Below, piece after piece: positions 34,265 through 42,459 of a DNA stretch of 58,227 bases (positions are counted from its first letter, which is position 1; every line of letters begins with the position of its first letter). This stretch comes from an uncultured Duncaniella sp. (lineage in GTDB: Bacteria; Bacteroidota; Bacteroidia; Bacteroidales; Muribaculaceae). A program made the translations under genes and the position numbers. The stretch lies in NCBI GenBank assembly GCA_910587165.1, contig CAJUKP010000013.1, positions 1 through 58,227 on the forward strand, in the 5' to 3' direction. Below the pieces are notes generated by a model. That model saw only the letters and a program-made list of their open reading frames with translations. It made no database searches and was not told the origin of the DNA.

Positions 34265-35463
34265 ATCCGGACAGTATCTTTGAGAGCCATATATGTGTGC
34301 ATATCCTTGTCCCCGCGGCCCGAAAGGTTGAGCACAACCGTATCGTCCGGGGCGAACCGCTTCATCTCGAGCACCCCGAGAGCATGGGCCGACTCGAGTG
34401 CCGGGATTATCCCCTCGGTGCGTGTGAGCCTGAATGCAGCCTCGAGCGCGATCTTGTCAGTCACGGCAAGCACCTCCGTGCGCCCGGTTCCGGCAAGATA
34501 TGCGTGAAGCGGGCCTATGCCCGGATAGTCAAGCCCGGCCGAGACTGAATACGGCTCGATGATCTGCCCGTCAGGCGTCTGCATCACCATGGTCCTCGAT
34601 CCATGTATTATCCCCTCCGAACCGACATGGATGGTAGCGGCCGTCATGTCTGTATCCACCCCCATGCCTGCAGCCTCGGCAGCCACGAGCTTCACACCCG
34701 GCTCATTAATGAAATGATAGAACGCACCGGCGGCATTGCTTCCCCCGCCTATGCAGGCCACTACATAGTCAGGACACTCCGAACCCGTCATCCCTTTGAG
34801 CTGGCTGCGTATCTCGCGGCTTATGACGCTCTGGAAATGGGCCACCATCTCCGGATAGGGATGCGGACCGACGGTGCTTCCGATCACATAATAGCTGTCG
34901 GGATTGCAGCACCAGTCGCGTATAGCCTCGTTTGTCGCATCCTTGAGAGTGCGGTTGCCGCTCTGCACGGCTTCGACCTTTGCCCCGAGCATTTTCATCC
35001 GCTCCACGTTGGGCGATTGCCTCTCCACATCGAGAGCGCCCATGTAGACCACACACTCGAGCCCCATGAGAGCACACGCGGTCGCTGTGGCCACGCCATG
35101 CTGTCCGGCACCTGTCTCCGCTATGATTCTCGTCTTCCCCATACGCTTGGCCAGGAGCACTGATCCGAGGGCGTTGTTGATCTTATGTGCTCCGGTGTGA
35201 CACAGATCCTCTCGTTTGAGATATATGTTTGTGCCATACAGTTCGCTGAGACGCGAGGCCTTGTAAAGTGGAGTTGGACGGCCCACATAGTCGCGCAGGA
35301 GAAGGTCGAGCTCTCTGTTGAACTCCTCATCGGCGGCATAGCGGTGAAAAGCCTCCGTGAGCTTTTCGACATTATCGTGAAGTATCTCCGGAATATATGC
35401 ACCCCCGAAGCGACCATAGTAGCCCTCGGCATCTACCGGGAGAATTGAGTGAAACCTTTTCAT
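34261..35463 (-). CDS. trpB: Tryptophan synthase beta chain
   Basis: A 400-residue PLP enzyme condensing indole with serine. HTGAHKINNALGSVLLAKRMGK (about 85-106) carries the PLP lysine; GAGQHGVATATACA, GGGSNAAG (about 235-242) for the phosphate, and HVGSEGIIHG are typical of the TrpB1 type that works with TrpA. It is the first structural gene of the operon, about 40 bp after the attenuator T tract. Confidence 0.97.
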   Translation of the reverse strand: MKRFHSILPVDAEGYYGRFGGAYIPEILHDNVEKLTEAFHRYAADEEFNRELDLLLRDYVGRPTPLYKASRLSELYGTNIYLKREDLCHTGAHKINNALGSVLLAKRMGKTRIIAETGAGQHGVATATACALMGLECVVYMGALDVERQSPNVERMKMLGAKVEAVQSGNRTLKDATNEAIRDWCCNPDSYYVIGSTVGPHPYPEMVAHFQSVISREIRSQLKGMTGSECPDYVVACIGGGSNAAGAFYHFINEPGVKLVAAEAAGMGVDTDMTAATIHVGSEGIIHGSRTMVMQTPDGQIIEPYSVSAGLDYPGIGPLHAYLAGTGRTEVLAVTDKIALEAAFRLTRTEGIIPALESAHALGVLEMKRFAPDDTVVLNLSGRGDKDMHTYMALKDTVRI

Positions 35464-35503
35464 CTTTATTTATGGAATGAGTGTGTTATGGAAACCGTTT
35501 TTG

Positions 35504-35549
35504 ATAAAAAAAGAAAGCCATCATGGTTTCTCTCTCGAAACCCGATGGC
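35504..35549 (-). terminator. trp attenuator (intrinsic terminator)
   Basis: On the minus strand GCCATC plus GGTTTC pair with GAAACC plus GATGGC (stem 35517-35549), followed by TTTCTTTTTTT. Its 5' arm GCCATCGG (35542-35549) is also an exact 8-bp complement of CCGATGGC at 35614-35621, at the end of the leader peptide, giving a mutually exclusive antiterminator. Confidence 0.88.
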
Positions 35550-35608
35550 CAATGTGCTTTTTGTGTGGGAATTGTATCGTAGCTTTCGCGCTATGGATGG
35601 ACAAAGCT

Positions 35609-35671
35609 TCACCGCCATCGGTAGTTGTTACCGACGCGCCACCAATAAGTGCGATTATTTAGACGATTCAT
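35609..35671 (-). CDS. trpL: trp operon leader peptide
   Basis: A 20-residue peptide, MNRLNNRTYWWRVGNNYRWR, followed by TGA. It has two adjacent Trp codons (W10, W11) and a third near the end (W19), about 15% Trp. It begins about 16 bases after the predicted transcript start. If a ribosome stalls at the Trp pair for lack of charged tRNA-Trp, CCGATGGC (35614-35621) stays free to pair with the terminator's 5' arm and the operon is read. If translation reaches the stop codon, that segment is covered and the terminator forms. I recall that a Bacteroid-trp RNA motif was proposed computationally for Bacteroidetes trp operons; this is probably a member. Confidence 0.85.
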   Translation of the reverse strand: MNRLNNRTYWWRVGNNYRWR

Positions 35672-35693
35672 ATTATTTAGATGTTTCATGCTG

Positions 35694-35725
35694 CAAATTT
35701 ACAATCAGAAAACCAATTTTCCAAA
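35694..35725 (-). promoter_or_regulatory. trp operon promoter
   Basis: Minus-strand TTTG (35722-35725), 20-bp spacer, TAAATTTG (35694-35701): a complete consensus promoter. Predicted start about 35690, just ahead of the leader peptide. Confidence 0.85.
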
Positions 35726-35768
35726 TAATTTACAACTTTTCTTTTGATTTTTCTTATAATTTTATTTT

Positions 35769-36299
35769 TCACCATCCATTATGATGTACTTTCGCCTCAT
35801 CCCACTTGTCCTTCGGCTTCTCCTGCCGTGCCGGTTTCCCGATGGGCACCACATTGAACGGGACAATCCCTTCGGGGAGACCGAGTATATCCCTGACCGG
35901 ATCCATCCTGTCGGCGTGGGGATAGACACAGGTCCACACTCCACCGTAGCCTATGGCATGGGCGGCAAGAAGCAGGTTCTCGGTCGCGGCAGAGAGATCC
36001 TGCACCCACAGGTCGTCGTCACCGCCATTCAGGAAATGCGACTTATCGCCACACACCACCACTGCCAGCGAAGCACCGGCTGCCATCTTGGCGTATGGCA
36101 GAGCCTCGCCCAGCCGCTCGAGCAGACGGCGGTCATCCACCACCACAAACTGCCACGGCTGCTTGTTGACAGCCGACGGAGCTGCCATGGCGGCTCTGAG
36201 AAGGATCTCCACCTCATCAGGTGCGATCACAACTCCATTCTCATATATTCTCACGCTCGTGCGTGTGAGGATATTACCTATTATTTCTTTATTTTCCAT
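35769..36299 (-). CDS. Nitroreductase family protein
   Basis: A 176-residue FMN-dependent oxidoreductase-like protein. RTSVRIYENGVVIAPDEVEILLRAAMAAPSAVNKQPWQFVVV (about 12-52) is the standard FMN-binding start, and GIGYGGVWTC-type text (AIGYGGVWTCVYPH, about 112-125) and VPIGKPARQEKPKDKW at the C-terminus complete the family pattern. Substrate unknown; such proteins reduce nitro compounds, flavins or quinones. Start 36299 (MENKEI) is favoured; MYLQYMENK at 36314 is possible. It is upstream of trp on the same strand, with the trp promoter just after it. Confidence 0.88.
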   Translation of the reverse strand: MENKEIIGNILTRTSVRIYENGVVIAPDEVEILLRAAMAAPSAVNKQPWQFVVVDDRRLLERLGEALPYAKMAAGASLAVVVCGDKSHFLNGGDDDLWVQDLSAATENLLLAAHAIGYGGVWTCVYPHADRMDPVRDILGLPEGIVPFNVVPIGKPARQEKPKDKWDEAKVHHNGW

Positions 36300-36338
36300 A
36301 TACTGTAAATACATTTCGGGACTAAAAGGTTTGATTGG

Positions 36339-36346
36339 CAAAAATA
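36339..36346 (-). promoter_or_regulatory. -7 element for the nitroreductase gene
   Basis: TATTTTTG on the minus strand, exact TAnnTTTG, 39 bp before the ATG at 36299. It excludes the longer ORF start at 36341. Confidence 0.55.
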
Positions 36347-36475
36347 ATAGATATTCAATTGCCGTAAGATTTATATTTGTATATATGATATGTTAAAATA
36401 CCTTAATTGAGTGTATTTTTACGCTTTATCACCTTATTAATTGATTTATAACTTTCACCAGTGGTTATTTTTGAT

Positions 36476-36483
36476 TAATTTTG
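36476..36483 (+). promoter_or_regulatory. -7 element for purH
   Basis: TAATTTTG, exact match, 27 bp before the ATG at 36511; TTTC at 36453-36456 with a 19-bp spacer may be the -33. Confidence 0.6.
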
Positions 36484-36510
36484 CACACTGAAAAATCCAA
36501 TAGTTACCGC

Positions 36511-38061
36511 ATGTCTGACAACAAGAAAATAAAGACCGCGCTGGTGTCGGTCTTTCACAAGGACGGTTTGGAGGAGATTCTGTCCCTCCTCAACAGCAAC
36601 GGAGTAAAGTTCCTTTCCACCGGAGGCACACGCTCGTTCATCGAGAGCCTTGGCTATGAGTGTGCAGCCGTGGAAGACCTCACAGGCTATCCCTCCATCC
36701 TCGGCGGGCGCGTCAAGACGCTCCACCCCAAAGTGTTCGGCGGAATTCTCAACCGTCGTGACAACGAGGGAGACCGTGAACAGATAGCTAAATATGAAAT
36801 TCCCGAGATCGACCTCGTGATCGTCGACCTCTACCCCTTCAGCGCCACGGTGGCATCAGGTGCTCCCGAGGCCGATATAATTGAAAAGATCGACATAGGC
36901 GGCATATCGCTCATCCGCGGCGCCGCCAAGAACTATAAGGATGTGGTCATCGTGGCATCCAAGGCACAGTATGCACCCCTCGCGGAGATGCTCAGACGCA
37001 ACGGCGCCGAGTCGTCGGTTGAAGAGCGCCGCTGGTTTGCAGGACAGGCCTTCGCCGTGTCATCTGGCTATGACACCGACATCTACAACTACTTCGCCTC
37101 CACTCCCGTGGAAAGCCCCATCCCATCCTGCGAGGAGCTCAGAATCGCGTTTGACGACTCGAAACCCATGCGCTACGGTGAGAACCCCCACCAGAAGGGT
37201 ACATTCTACGGCAAGTTTGACGAGATGTTCGACCAGCTCCACGGCAAGGAGATCTCCTACAACAATCTCCTTGACATCGACGCTGCCGTGAGCCTCATCT
37301 CCGAGTTCGATGTCAACGCCCCCACATTCGCTGTGCTCAAGCACAACAACGCCTGTGGCCTTGCCACCCGTACAACCATCGCCGAGGCATGGAAAGACGC
37401 CCTCGCCGGTGATCCCGTCAGCGCATTCGGCGGCGTGCTCATCACCAACGGAACAGTCGATGCCGAAGCTGCCACTGAGATCAACAAGATTTTCTTCGAG
37501 GTCATCATAGCTCCCTCCTACACCGAGGAAGCCCTTGAGATTCTCAAACAGAAGAAAAACCGCATCATCCTCGTCCAGAAGCAGCCCCTCGCCACGACCC
37601 GCCAGTTCCGCTCATGTCTCAACGGCGCACTCGTGCAGGACCGTGACCTCAAGATCGAGACCGTCGATGACCTCAAGCAGGTGACCACTCTGGCAGTGAC
37701 CCCCGCACAGGCATCCGATCTGCTCTTCGCCAACAAGATCGTGAAGAACTCCAAGAGCAACGCCATCGTGCTCGCCAAGGACAATATGCTCCTTGCCAGC
37801 GGCGTCGGCCAGACATCGCGCGTCGATGCCCTCCGTCACGCCATCGAGAAGGCTAACTCGTTCGGCCTCGACCTCAACGGAGCCGTGATGGCATCCGATG
37901 CCTTCTTCCCCTTCCCCGACTGCGTGGAGATCGCCGGAAATGCCGGTATCACCGCTGTGGTTCACCCCGGAGGCTCAATCCGCGATGGCGAGAGCGTTGA
38001 CTACTGCAATGCCCACGGCATAGCCATGGTCACCACCGGTTTCCGCCACTTCAAGCACTAA
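36511..38061 (+). CDS. purH: Bifunctional AICAR transformylase/IMP cyclohydrolase
   Basis: A 516-residue enzyme catalysing the last two steps of IMP synthesis. The N-terminal IMP cyclohydrolase (MGS-like) domain has SVFHKDGLEEILSLL, FLSTGGT and GGRVKTLHPKVFGGIL (about 55-70). The C-terminal transformylase domain has RYGENPHQKG (about 215), LKHNNACGLA with the catalytic Lys-His, DPVSAFGG, and SDAFFPFPD...GGSIRDGESVDYC at the end. Start 36511 (MSDNKKIK) is chosen because the TTG start lies in the promoter box. mreB follows after 44 bp. Confidence 0.96.
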   Translation: MSDNKKIKTALVSVFHKDGLEEILSLLNSNGVKFLSTGGTRSFIESLGYECAAVEDLTGYPSILGGRVKTLHPKVFGGILNRRDNEGDREQIAKYEIPEIDLVIVDLYPFSATVASGAPEADIIEKIDIGGISLIRGAAKNYKDVVIVASKAQYAPLAEMLRRNGAESSVEERRWFAGQAFAVSSGYDTDIYNYFASTPVESPIPSCEELRIAFDDSKPMRYGENPHQKGTFYGKFDEMFDQLHGKEISYNNLLDIDAAVSLISEFDVNAPTFAVLKHNNACGLATRTTIAEAWKDALAGDPVSAFGGVLITNGTVDAEAATEINKIFFEVIIAPSYTEEALEILKQKKNRIILVQKQPLATTRQFRSCLNGALVQDRDLKIETVDDLKQVTTLAVTPAQASDLLFANKIVKNSKSNAIVLAKDNMLLASGVGQTSRVDALRHAIEKANSFGLDLNGAVMASDAFFPFPDCVEIAGNAGITAVVHPGGSIRDGESVDYCNAHGIAMVTTGFRHFKH

Positions 38062-38105
38062 TTCAATTTCCTCTCCCTTAATAAAACAAGACTTCAAACC
38101 ATAAC

Positions 38106-39125
38106 ATGGGATTATTCTCATTCACAAAAGAGATCGCCATTGACCTCGGCACGGCCAATACGATCATCATACACAACGACAAGATCGTCATCGACGAGCC
38201 CTCGATCGTAGCCATCGAGAAACGCACAGGCAAACTCAAGGCTGTGGGTCGTCAGGCCAAGCTCATGCAGGGCAAGGAGAACGACGATATCGAGACCATA
38301 CGTCCTCTCCGCAAAGGCGTGATAGCCAACTTCAACGCCGCCGAGATGATGATACGCGGCCTCATCAAGAAGGCCAGCTCGAAGAGCAACTGGTTCTCAC
38401 CATCCATGAAAATGGTGGTGGGTATCCCCTCCGGCTCAACCGAAGTTGAGATCCGTGCCGTGCGCGACTCCTCGGAACACGCCGGCGGACGCGACGTCTA
38501 CATGATCTACGAGCCTATGGCGGCAGCCCTCGGCATCGGCATCGACGTGCTCGCACCACAGGGCAACATGATCGTCGACATAGGTGGCGGCACCACCGAG
38601 ATCGCCGTGATCTCGCTGGGCGGAATCGTCTCCAACAAGAGCATCCAGGTGGCAGGCGACGACCTCACCGACGATATCATGGAGCACATGAGCCGCGTCC
38701 ACAACGTGAAGGTGGGCGAGCGCACTGCCGAGCAGATCAAGATTCATGTGGGATCGGCCCTCACCGAGCTCGACAATCCCCCGGAGGACTACATTGTCCA
38801 CGGCCCCAACAAGATGACAGCACTCCCCATGGAGGTGCCCGTGAGCTATCAGGAGATATCTCATTGCATCGAGAAATCCATCTCACGCATCGAGGCAGCC
38901 GTGCTCCAGGCTCTTGACGAGACCCCTCCCGAACTCTACTCCGACATTGTGATGAACGGCATCTTCCTGGCCGGTGGCGGCGCGATGCTCCGCGGCCTCG
39001 ACAAGCGCCTCACCGACAAGATCGGAATCCAGTTCCACATCGCCGAGGATCCCCTCCTCGCTGTGGCAAAGGGCACGGGCGTGGCTCTCAAGAACATCGA
39101 GACATTCTCGTTCCTCATACGCTGA
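38106..39125 (+). CDS. mreB: Rod shape-determining protein MreB
   Basis: A 339-residue bacterial actin. IDLGTANTIIIHNDKIVIDEPSIVAI (about 11-36, phosphate 1), VGIPSGSTEVEIRAV, EPMAAALGIGIDV, DIGGGTTEIAVISLGGIV (about 157-174, phosphate 2) and FLAGGGAMLRGLDKRL (about 285-300, adenosine loop) are all intact. It organises lateral wall synthesis beneath the inner membrane. A strong terminator separates it from mreC. Confidence 0.98.
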   Translation: MGLFSFTKEIAIDLGTANTIIIHNDKIVIDEPSIVAIEKRTGKLKAVGRQAKLMQGKENDDIETIRPLRKGVIANFNAAEMMIRGLIKKASSKSNWFSPSMKMVVGIPSGSTEVEIRAVRDSSEHAGGRDVYMIYEPMAAALGIGIDVLAPQGNMIVDIGGGTTEIAVISLGGIVSNKSIQVAGDDLTDDIMEHMSRVHNVKVGERTAEQIKIHVGSALTELDNPPEDYIVHGPNKMTALPMEVPVSYQEISHCIEKSISRIEAAVLQALDETPPELYSDIVMNGIFLAGGGAMLRGLDKRLTDKIGIQFHIAEDPLLAVAKGTGVALKNIETFSFLIR

Positions 39126-39145
39126 CACTGAAAAGAAAACCATGA

Positions 39146-39188
39146 ATTACAGGGACGCGCCCACGAACGCGTCCCCGTAATTCTTTTT
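39146..39188 (+). terminator. Terminator between mreB and mreC
   Basis: ATTAC plus GGGACGCG (39146-39159) pairs with CGCGTCCC plus GTAAT (39168-39181) with one mismatched position, followed by TCTTTTT. It should end much of the mreB transcript before mreC. Confidence 0.82.
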
Positions 39189-39208
39189 ATCAACAGCCAC
39201 TTCCAAAA

Positions 39209-40063
39209 GTGAACGAGCTTCTTAAATTCTTCGTCAAATACAGCAGTTGGTTCCTCTTCATGATATATGTGGCGGCCGGATGCGCGTTGCTTTTCTCAAG
39301 CAATCCCTTCCAGCATCACGTCTATCTCACTTCGGCCAACGTGGTATCCTCTGAAGTCTACCGCGGAGCCAACTCGATCACATCCTATTTCTCACTCCGC
39401 GACATCAATGAAGACCTGCAGCGGCGCAACTCCGATCTGGAGCTTGAGATATACAGGCTCAAGGAACAGTTGCGCACGGCCGACCAGAAATTATATGCCG
39501 ACACAATGACCGTCGACTCAGCTCTGTCGCGTTATCATTTCATAATAGCCGATGTGATCAACAACTCCATCAACCACACCCACAACTACATCACAATTGA
39601 AAAAGGACGTCTCGACGGCATTGAGCCCGAGATGGGTGTGATGGACCAGAACGGAATCGTGGGCATCGTCAATGTCGTGGGCGACCATACGGCCCGTCTC
39701 ATCTCGGTGCTCAACCCCTATCTGCGCCTATCGTGCAAGGTGAAAGGTGCGGCTCAGGTGGGTTCGCTCGTGTGGGATGGCAAAGATCCGGGCGAGGCGA
39801 TACTCGAGGAGCTGCCGAAACACGCCCGTTTCGTCAAAGGAGACACAGTGGTGACCAGCGGCTATTCCACAGTGTTTCCCGAAGGTGTGCCCATCGGAAC
39901 CATACTTTCGGGGCAGCGCGACCGCGAGGACAACTTCTACACCCTGCGCGTCAAGCTCTTCACTGACTTCTCCACCCTCTCCACAGTCCGCGTGATACGC
40001 GACAATATGAAACAGGAGCTCCAGACCGTGGAGAAGGAGCTTCAGATCAAAGATGAATTCTGA
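39209..40063 (+). CDS. mreC: Rod shape-determining protein MreC
   Basis: A 284-residue bitopic protein: membrane segment at about 12-30, a coiled coil (about 60-95; DINEDLQRRNSDLELEIYRLKEQLRTADQKL) and a beta-rich periplasmic domain (about 110-260) with GIVGIVNVVGDHTARLISVLNP and VVTSGYSTVFPEGVPIGTI. It links MreB to the wall synthases. The start is GTG at 39209, just after the terminator; it gives the family's usual beginning (MNELLKFFVKY). Confidence 0.93.
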   Translation: MNELLKFFVKYSSWFLFMIYVAAGCALLFSSNPFQHHVYLTSANVVSSEVYRGANSITSYFSLRDINEDLQRRNSDLELEIYRLKEQLRTADQKLYADTMTVDSALSRYHFIIADVINNSINHTHNYITIEKGRLDGIEPEMGVMDQNGIVGIVNVVGDHTARLISVLNPYLRLSCKVKGAAQVGSLVWDGKDPGEAILEELPKHARFVKGDTVVTSGYSTVFPEGVPIGTILSGQRDREDNFYTLRVKLFTDFSTLSTVRVIRDNMKQELQTVEKELQIKDEF

Positions 40064-40075
40064 TTTCTCCCGCCA

Positions 40076-40597
40076 ATGAGTAAGACCACGCTTCAGTTCA
40101 TACTCCTCTCGCTGGTGCTCGTGCTGGCACAGGTGCTCGTGTTCAACCACATCTGCCTCTTCAATCTGGCAGTCCCGATGGTGTTCATCTACGTGATCGT
40201 GCGGCTGCCCATAACCCTCAACACCAACCGTGTGCTCACGGTGGGATTTTTTCTCGGCCTGGTGGTCGATATCTTTTCCGACACCCTGGGAATGAACGCC
40301 CTCGCCTGCACCATACTTGCCATGGTGAGACGGCCGGTGATACGCCTCTACGTACCCCGCGAGGAGGATCTCACCCGCCCCGAGCCCTCGCTCCAGTCGC
40401 TCGGGACCCCTGTCTATCTTAAATATCTCCTCACCATGTCGCTCATCTATTGCTCTCTCATCTTTCTGATAGAGTCGTTTACATTCTTCCATCCTCTCCA
40501 ACTCGCTCTGCGCATAGTGTCAAGCACCATCCTCTCGATGCTGCTGATGCTCGGCATAGACTCCCTAATGACTCCCCGCAGTGAGAAAAGACTATAA
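40076..40597 (+). CDS. mreD: Rod shape-determining protein MreD
   Basis: A 173-residue inner-membrane protein with about five hydrophobic segments, including VGFFLGLVVDIFSDTLGMNALACT (about 60-83), typical of MreD. It is placed 12 bp after mreC and overlaps the mrdA start by 17 bp. It works in the elongasome with MreC, RodA and PBP2. Confidence 0.9.
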   Translation: MSKTTLQFILLSLVLVLAQVLVFNHICLFNLAVPMVFIYVIVRLPITLNTNRVLTVGFFLGLVVDIFSDTLGMNALACTILAMVRRPVIRLYVPREEDLTRPEPSLQSLGTPVYLKYLLTMSLIYCSLIFLIESFTFFHPLQLALRIVSSTILSMLLMLGIDSLMTPRSEKRL

Positions 40598-42443
40598 TCT
40601 TGCACGCCGCCGGTATGTGATCGGAGGCTTCATCTTCATAATAGTCATCATATATCTTATCCGGCTCTTCAACCTTCAGGTGGCCGACTCCAAATACAAG
40701 GAATATGCTGACTCAAACGCATTTCTGCGCAAGGACGTTTTCCCCTCGCGCGGCATCATCTACGACCGTGACGGCAGACTTGTGGTCTATAACCAGCCCG
40801 CATACGATGTGATGATGATTCCCCGCGACGTCACCGAGTTCGACACCCTCGACTTCTGCAACGCCGTCGGGATCACCCGCGATGACCTTGTGAAACGTCT
40901 CGCCGACCTGCGCGACAAGCGCAAGAATCCATCCTACTCCACCTATTCCCCCCAGCGGCTGCTGACACATCTCACCGCCGAGGACTACGGACGTCTGCAG
41001 GAGAAACTCTACCGCTTCCCCGGTTTCTATATCCAGAAAAGAATACTCAGGGAATACAACTACAAGGCGGCCGCCAACGTGCTCGGCAACATCCGCGAGG
41101 TGTCCCAGAAGGATATCGACAGGGATATGTACTACCGCCCCGGCGATTATATAGGCGATATCGGCGTCGAGCATACTTACGAGGAACACCTGCGTGGCCA
41201 CAAGGGGGTCGAGGTGCTGATGCGCGACGCCCTCGGACGAATACAGGGCCGTTACGAGGAAGGGGCGCTCGACCGCGATGCCGTGGCCGGACGCAACATA
41301 AAGCTGAGTCTCAATATCGAGCTTCAGCAATATGCCGAATCGCTAATGATGAACAAGAAAGGGGCTGTTGTCGCCATCGAGCCGGCCACAGGAGAAATAC
41401 TGTGTCTTGTATCCGCACCGACCTACGACCCCTCGGCTCTGATAGGCAGGGAGCGCGGAGCGAACTACAACAAACTGATGAGAGACCTCGACAAGCCTCT
41501 CTTCAACCGCGCCATACAGGCCACCTATCCGCCGGGATCGACTTTCAAGCCCACACAGGGACTCATATTGCTCGAGGAAGGGATCATCACGACAGGCACC
41601 ATGTTCCCCTGCTATCACGGCTTCATCTCCGGCGGTCTGCGCGTAGGATGTCACGGCCACGGCTCTCCCCTCCCGCTCAAACCGGCACTCCAGACCTCCT
41701 GCAACGCCTACTTCTGCTGGGGATTCAAGGCCATGGTGGACAAGAGAAGCAAATACGGGACATCGGCCAACGCGTTCGACATCTGGAAGAAACACATGGT
41801 GTCGATGGGATATGGCTACAAACTCGGAGTGGACCTTCCAGGCGAATACCGCGGATTCATACCCAACGTCGATTTCTACAACAAATGGTATGGCGACGGC
41901 CATTGGAGCGCCAACACCATCATATCCATCTCCATCGGCCAGGGCGAGATCCTCGCCACCCCTCTGCAGATAGCCAACCTGTCGGCCACCATCGCCAACC
42001 GTGGCCACTATGTCACGCCGCACGTGGTCAAGGAGATCCAGGACACGGTGGTTCCGGCCGAATACCTCCAGGTCCACACCCCAACCATAGCCTCCCACTG
42101 GTACAACGACATAGCCGAGGGTATGCGTATGGCTGTCACCGGCGGCACCTGCCGTCTGGCCAGCCTTCCCGACATAGAGGTATGCGGAAAGACGGGAACC
42201 GCACAGAATCCTCATGGACGCGACCACTCTGCATTCATGGGTTTCGCCCCATACCACAACCCGAAGATAGCCATCGCGGTCTATGTGGAGAATGCGGGCT
42301 TCGGCGCAACATTCGGTGTGCCGATCGGCTCGCTCGTGATGGAGAAATATCTCAAGGGGTCAATTGCGCCAGAGAGAAAATATCTTGAGGAGAGAATGCT
42401 CCACAGCAACACCATACAATTCGCCGGAACGAAGAAACACTAA
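40581..42443 (+). CDS. mrdA: Penicillin-binding protein 2 (peptidoglycan transpeptidase)
   Basis: A 620-residue class B PBP. One N-terminal membrane helix (about 12-30), a dimerisation/pedestal domain (about 45-230) and the transpeptidase domain (about 255-590) with the active serine in YPPGSTFK, SCN in TSCNAYF, and KTGTAQ near 540. It crosslinks lateral wall peptidoglycan with RodA. The start is GTG at 40581, overlapping mreD. Confidence 0.95.
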   Translation: MRKDYNLARRRYVIGGFIFIIVIIYLIRLFNLQVADSKYKEYADSNAFLRKDVFPSRGIIYDRDGRLVVYNQPAYDVMMIPRDVTEFDTLDFCNAVGITRDDLVKRLADLRDKRKNPSYSTYSPQRLLTHLTAEDYGRLQEKLYRFPGFYIQKRILREYNYKAAANVLGNIREVSQKDIDRDMYYRPGDYIGDIGVEHTYEEHLRGHKGVEVLMRDALGRIQGRYEEGALDRDAVAGRNIKLSLNIELQQYAESLMMNKKGAVVAIEPATGEILCLVSAPTYDPSALIGRERGANYNKLMRDLDKPLFNRAIQATYPPGSTFKPTQGLILLEEGIITTGTMFPCYHGFISGGLRVGCHGHGSPLPLKPALQTSCNAYFCWGFKAMVDKRSKYGTSANAFDIWKKHMVSMGYGYKLGVDLPGEYRGFIPNVDFYNKWYGDGHWSANTIISISIGQGEILATPLQIANLSATIANRGHYVTPHVVKEIQDTVVPAEYLQVHTPTIASHWYNDIAEGMRMAVTGGTCRLASLPDIEVCGKTGTAQNPHGRDHSAFMGFAPYHNPKIAIAVYVENAGFGATFGVPIGSLVMEKYLKGSIAPERKYLEERMLHSNTIQFAGTKKH

Positions 42444-42459
42444 AAGGTTGTTAAAAAAC

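Noticed and set aside
41343..42257. Minus-strand ORF of 304 codons opposite mrdA
   Set aside because: Antisense shadow of PBP2 with intact catalytic motifs.
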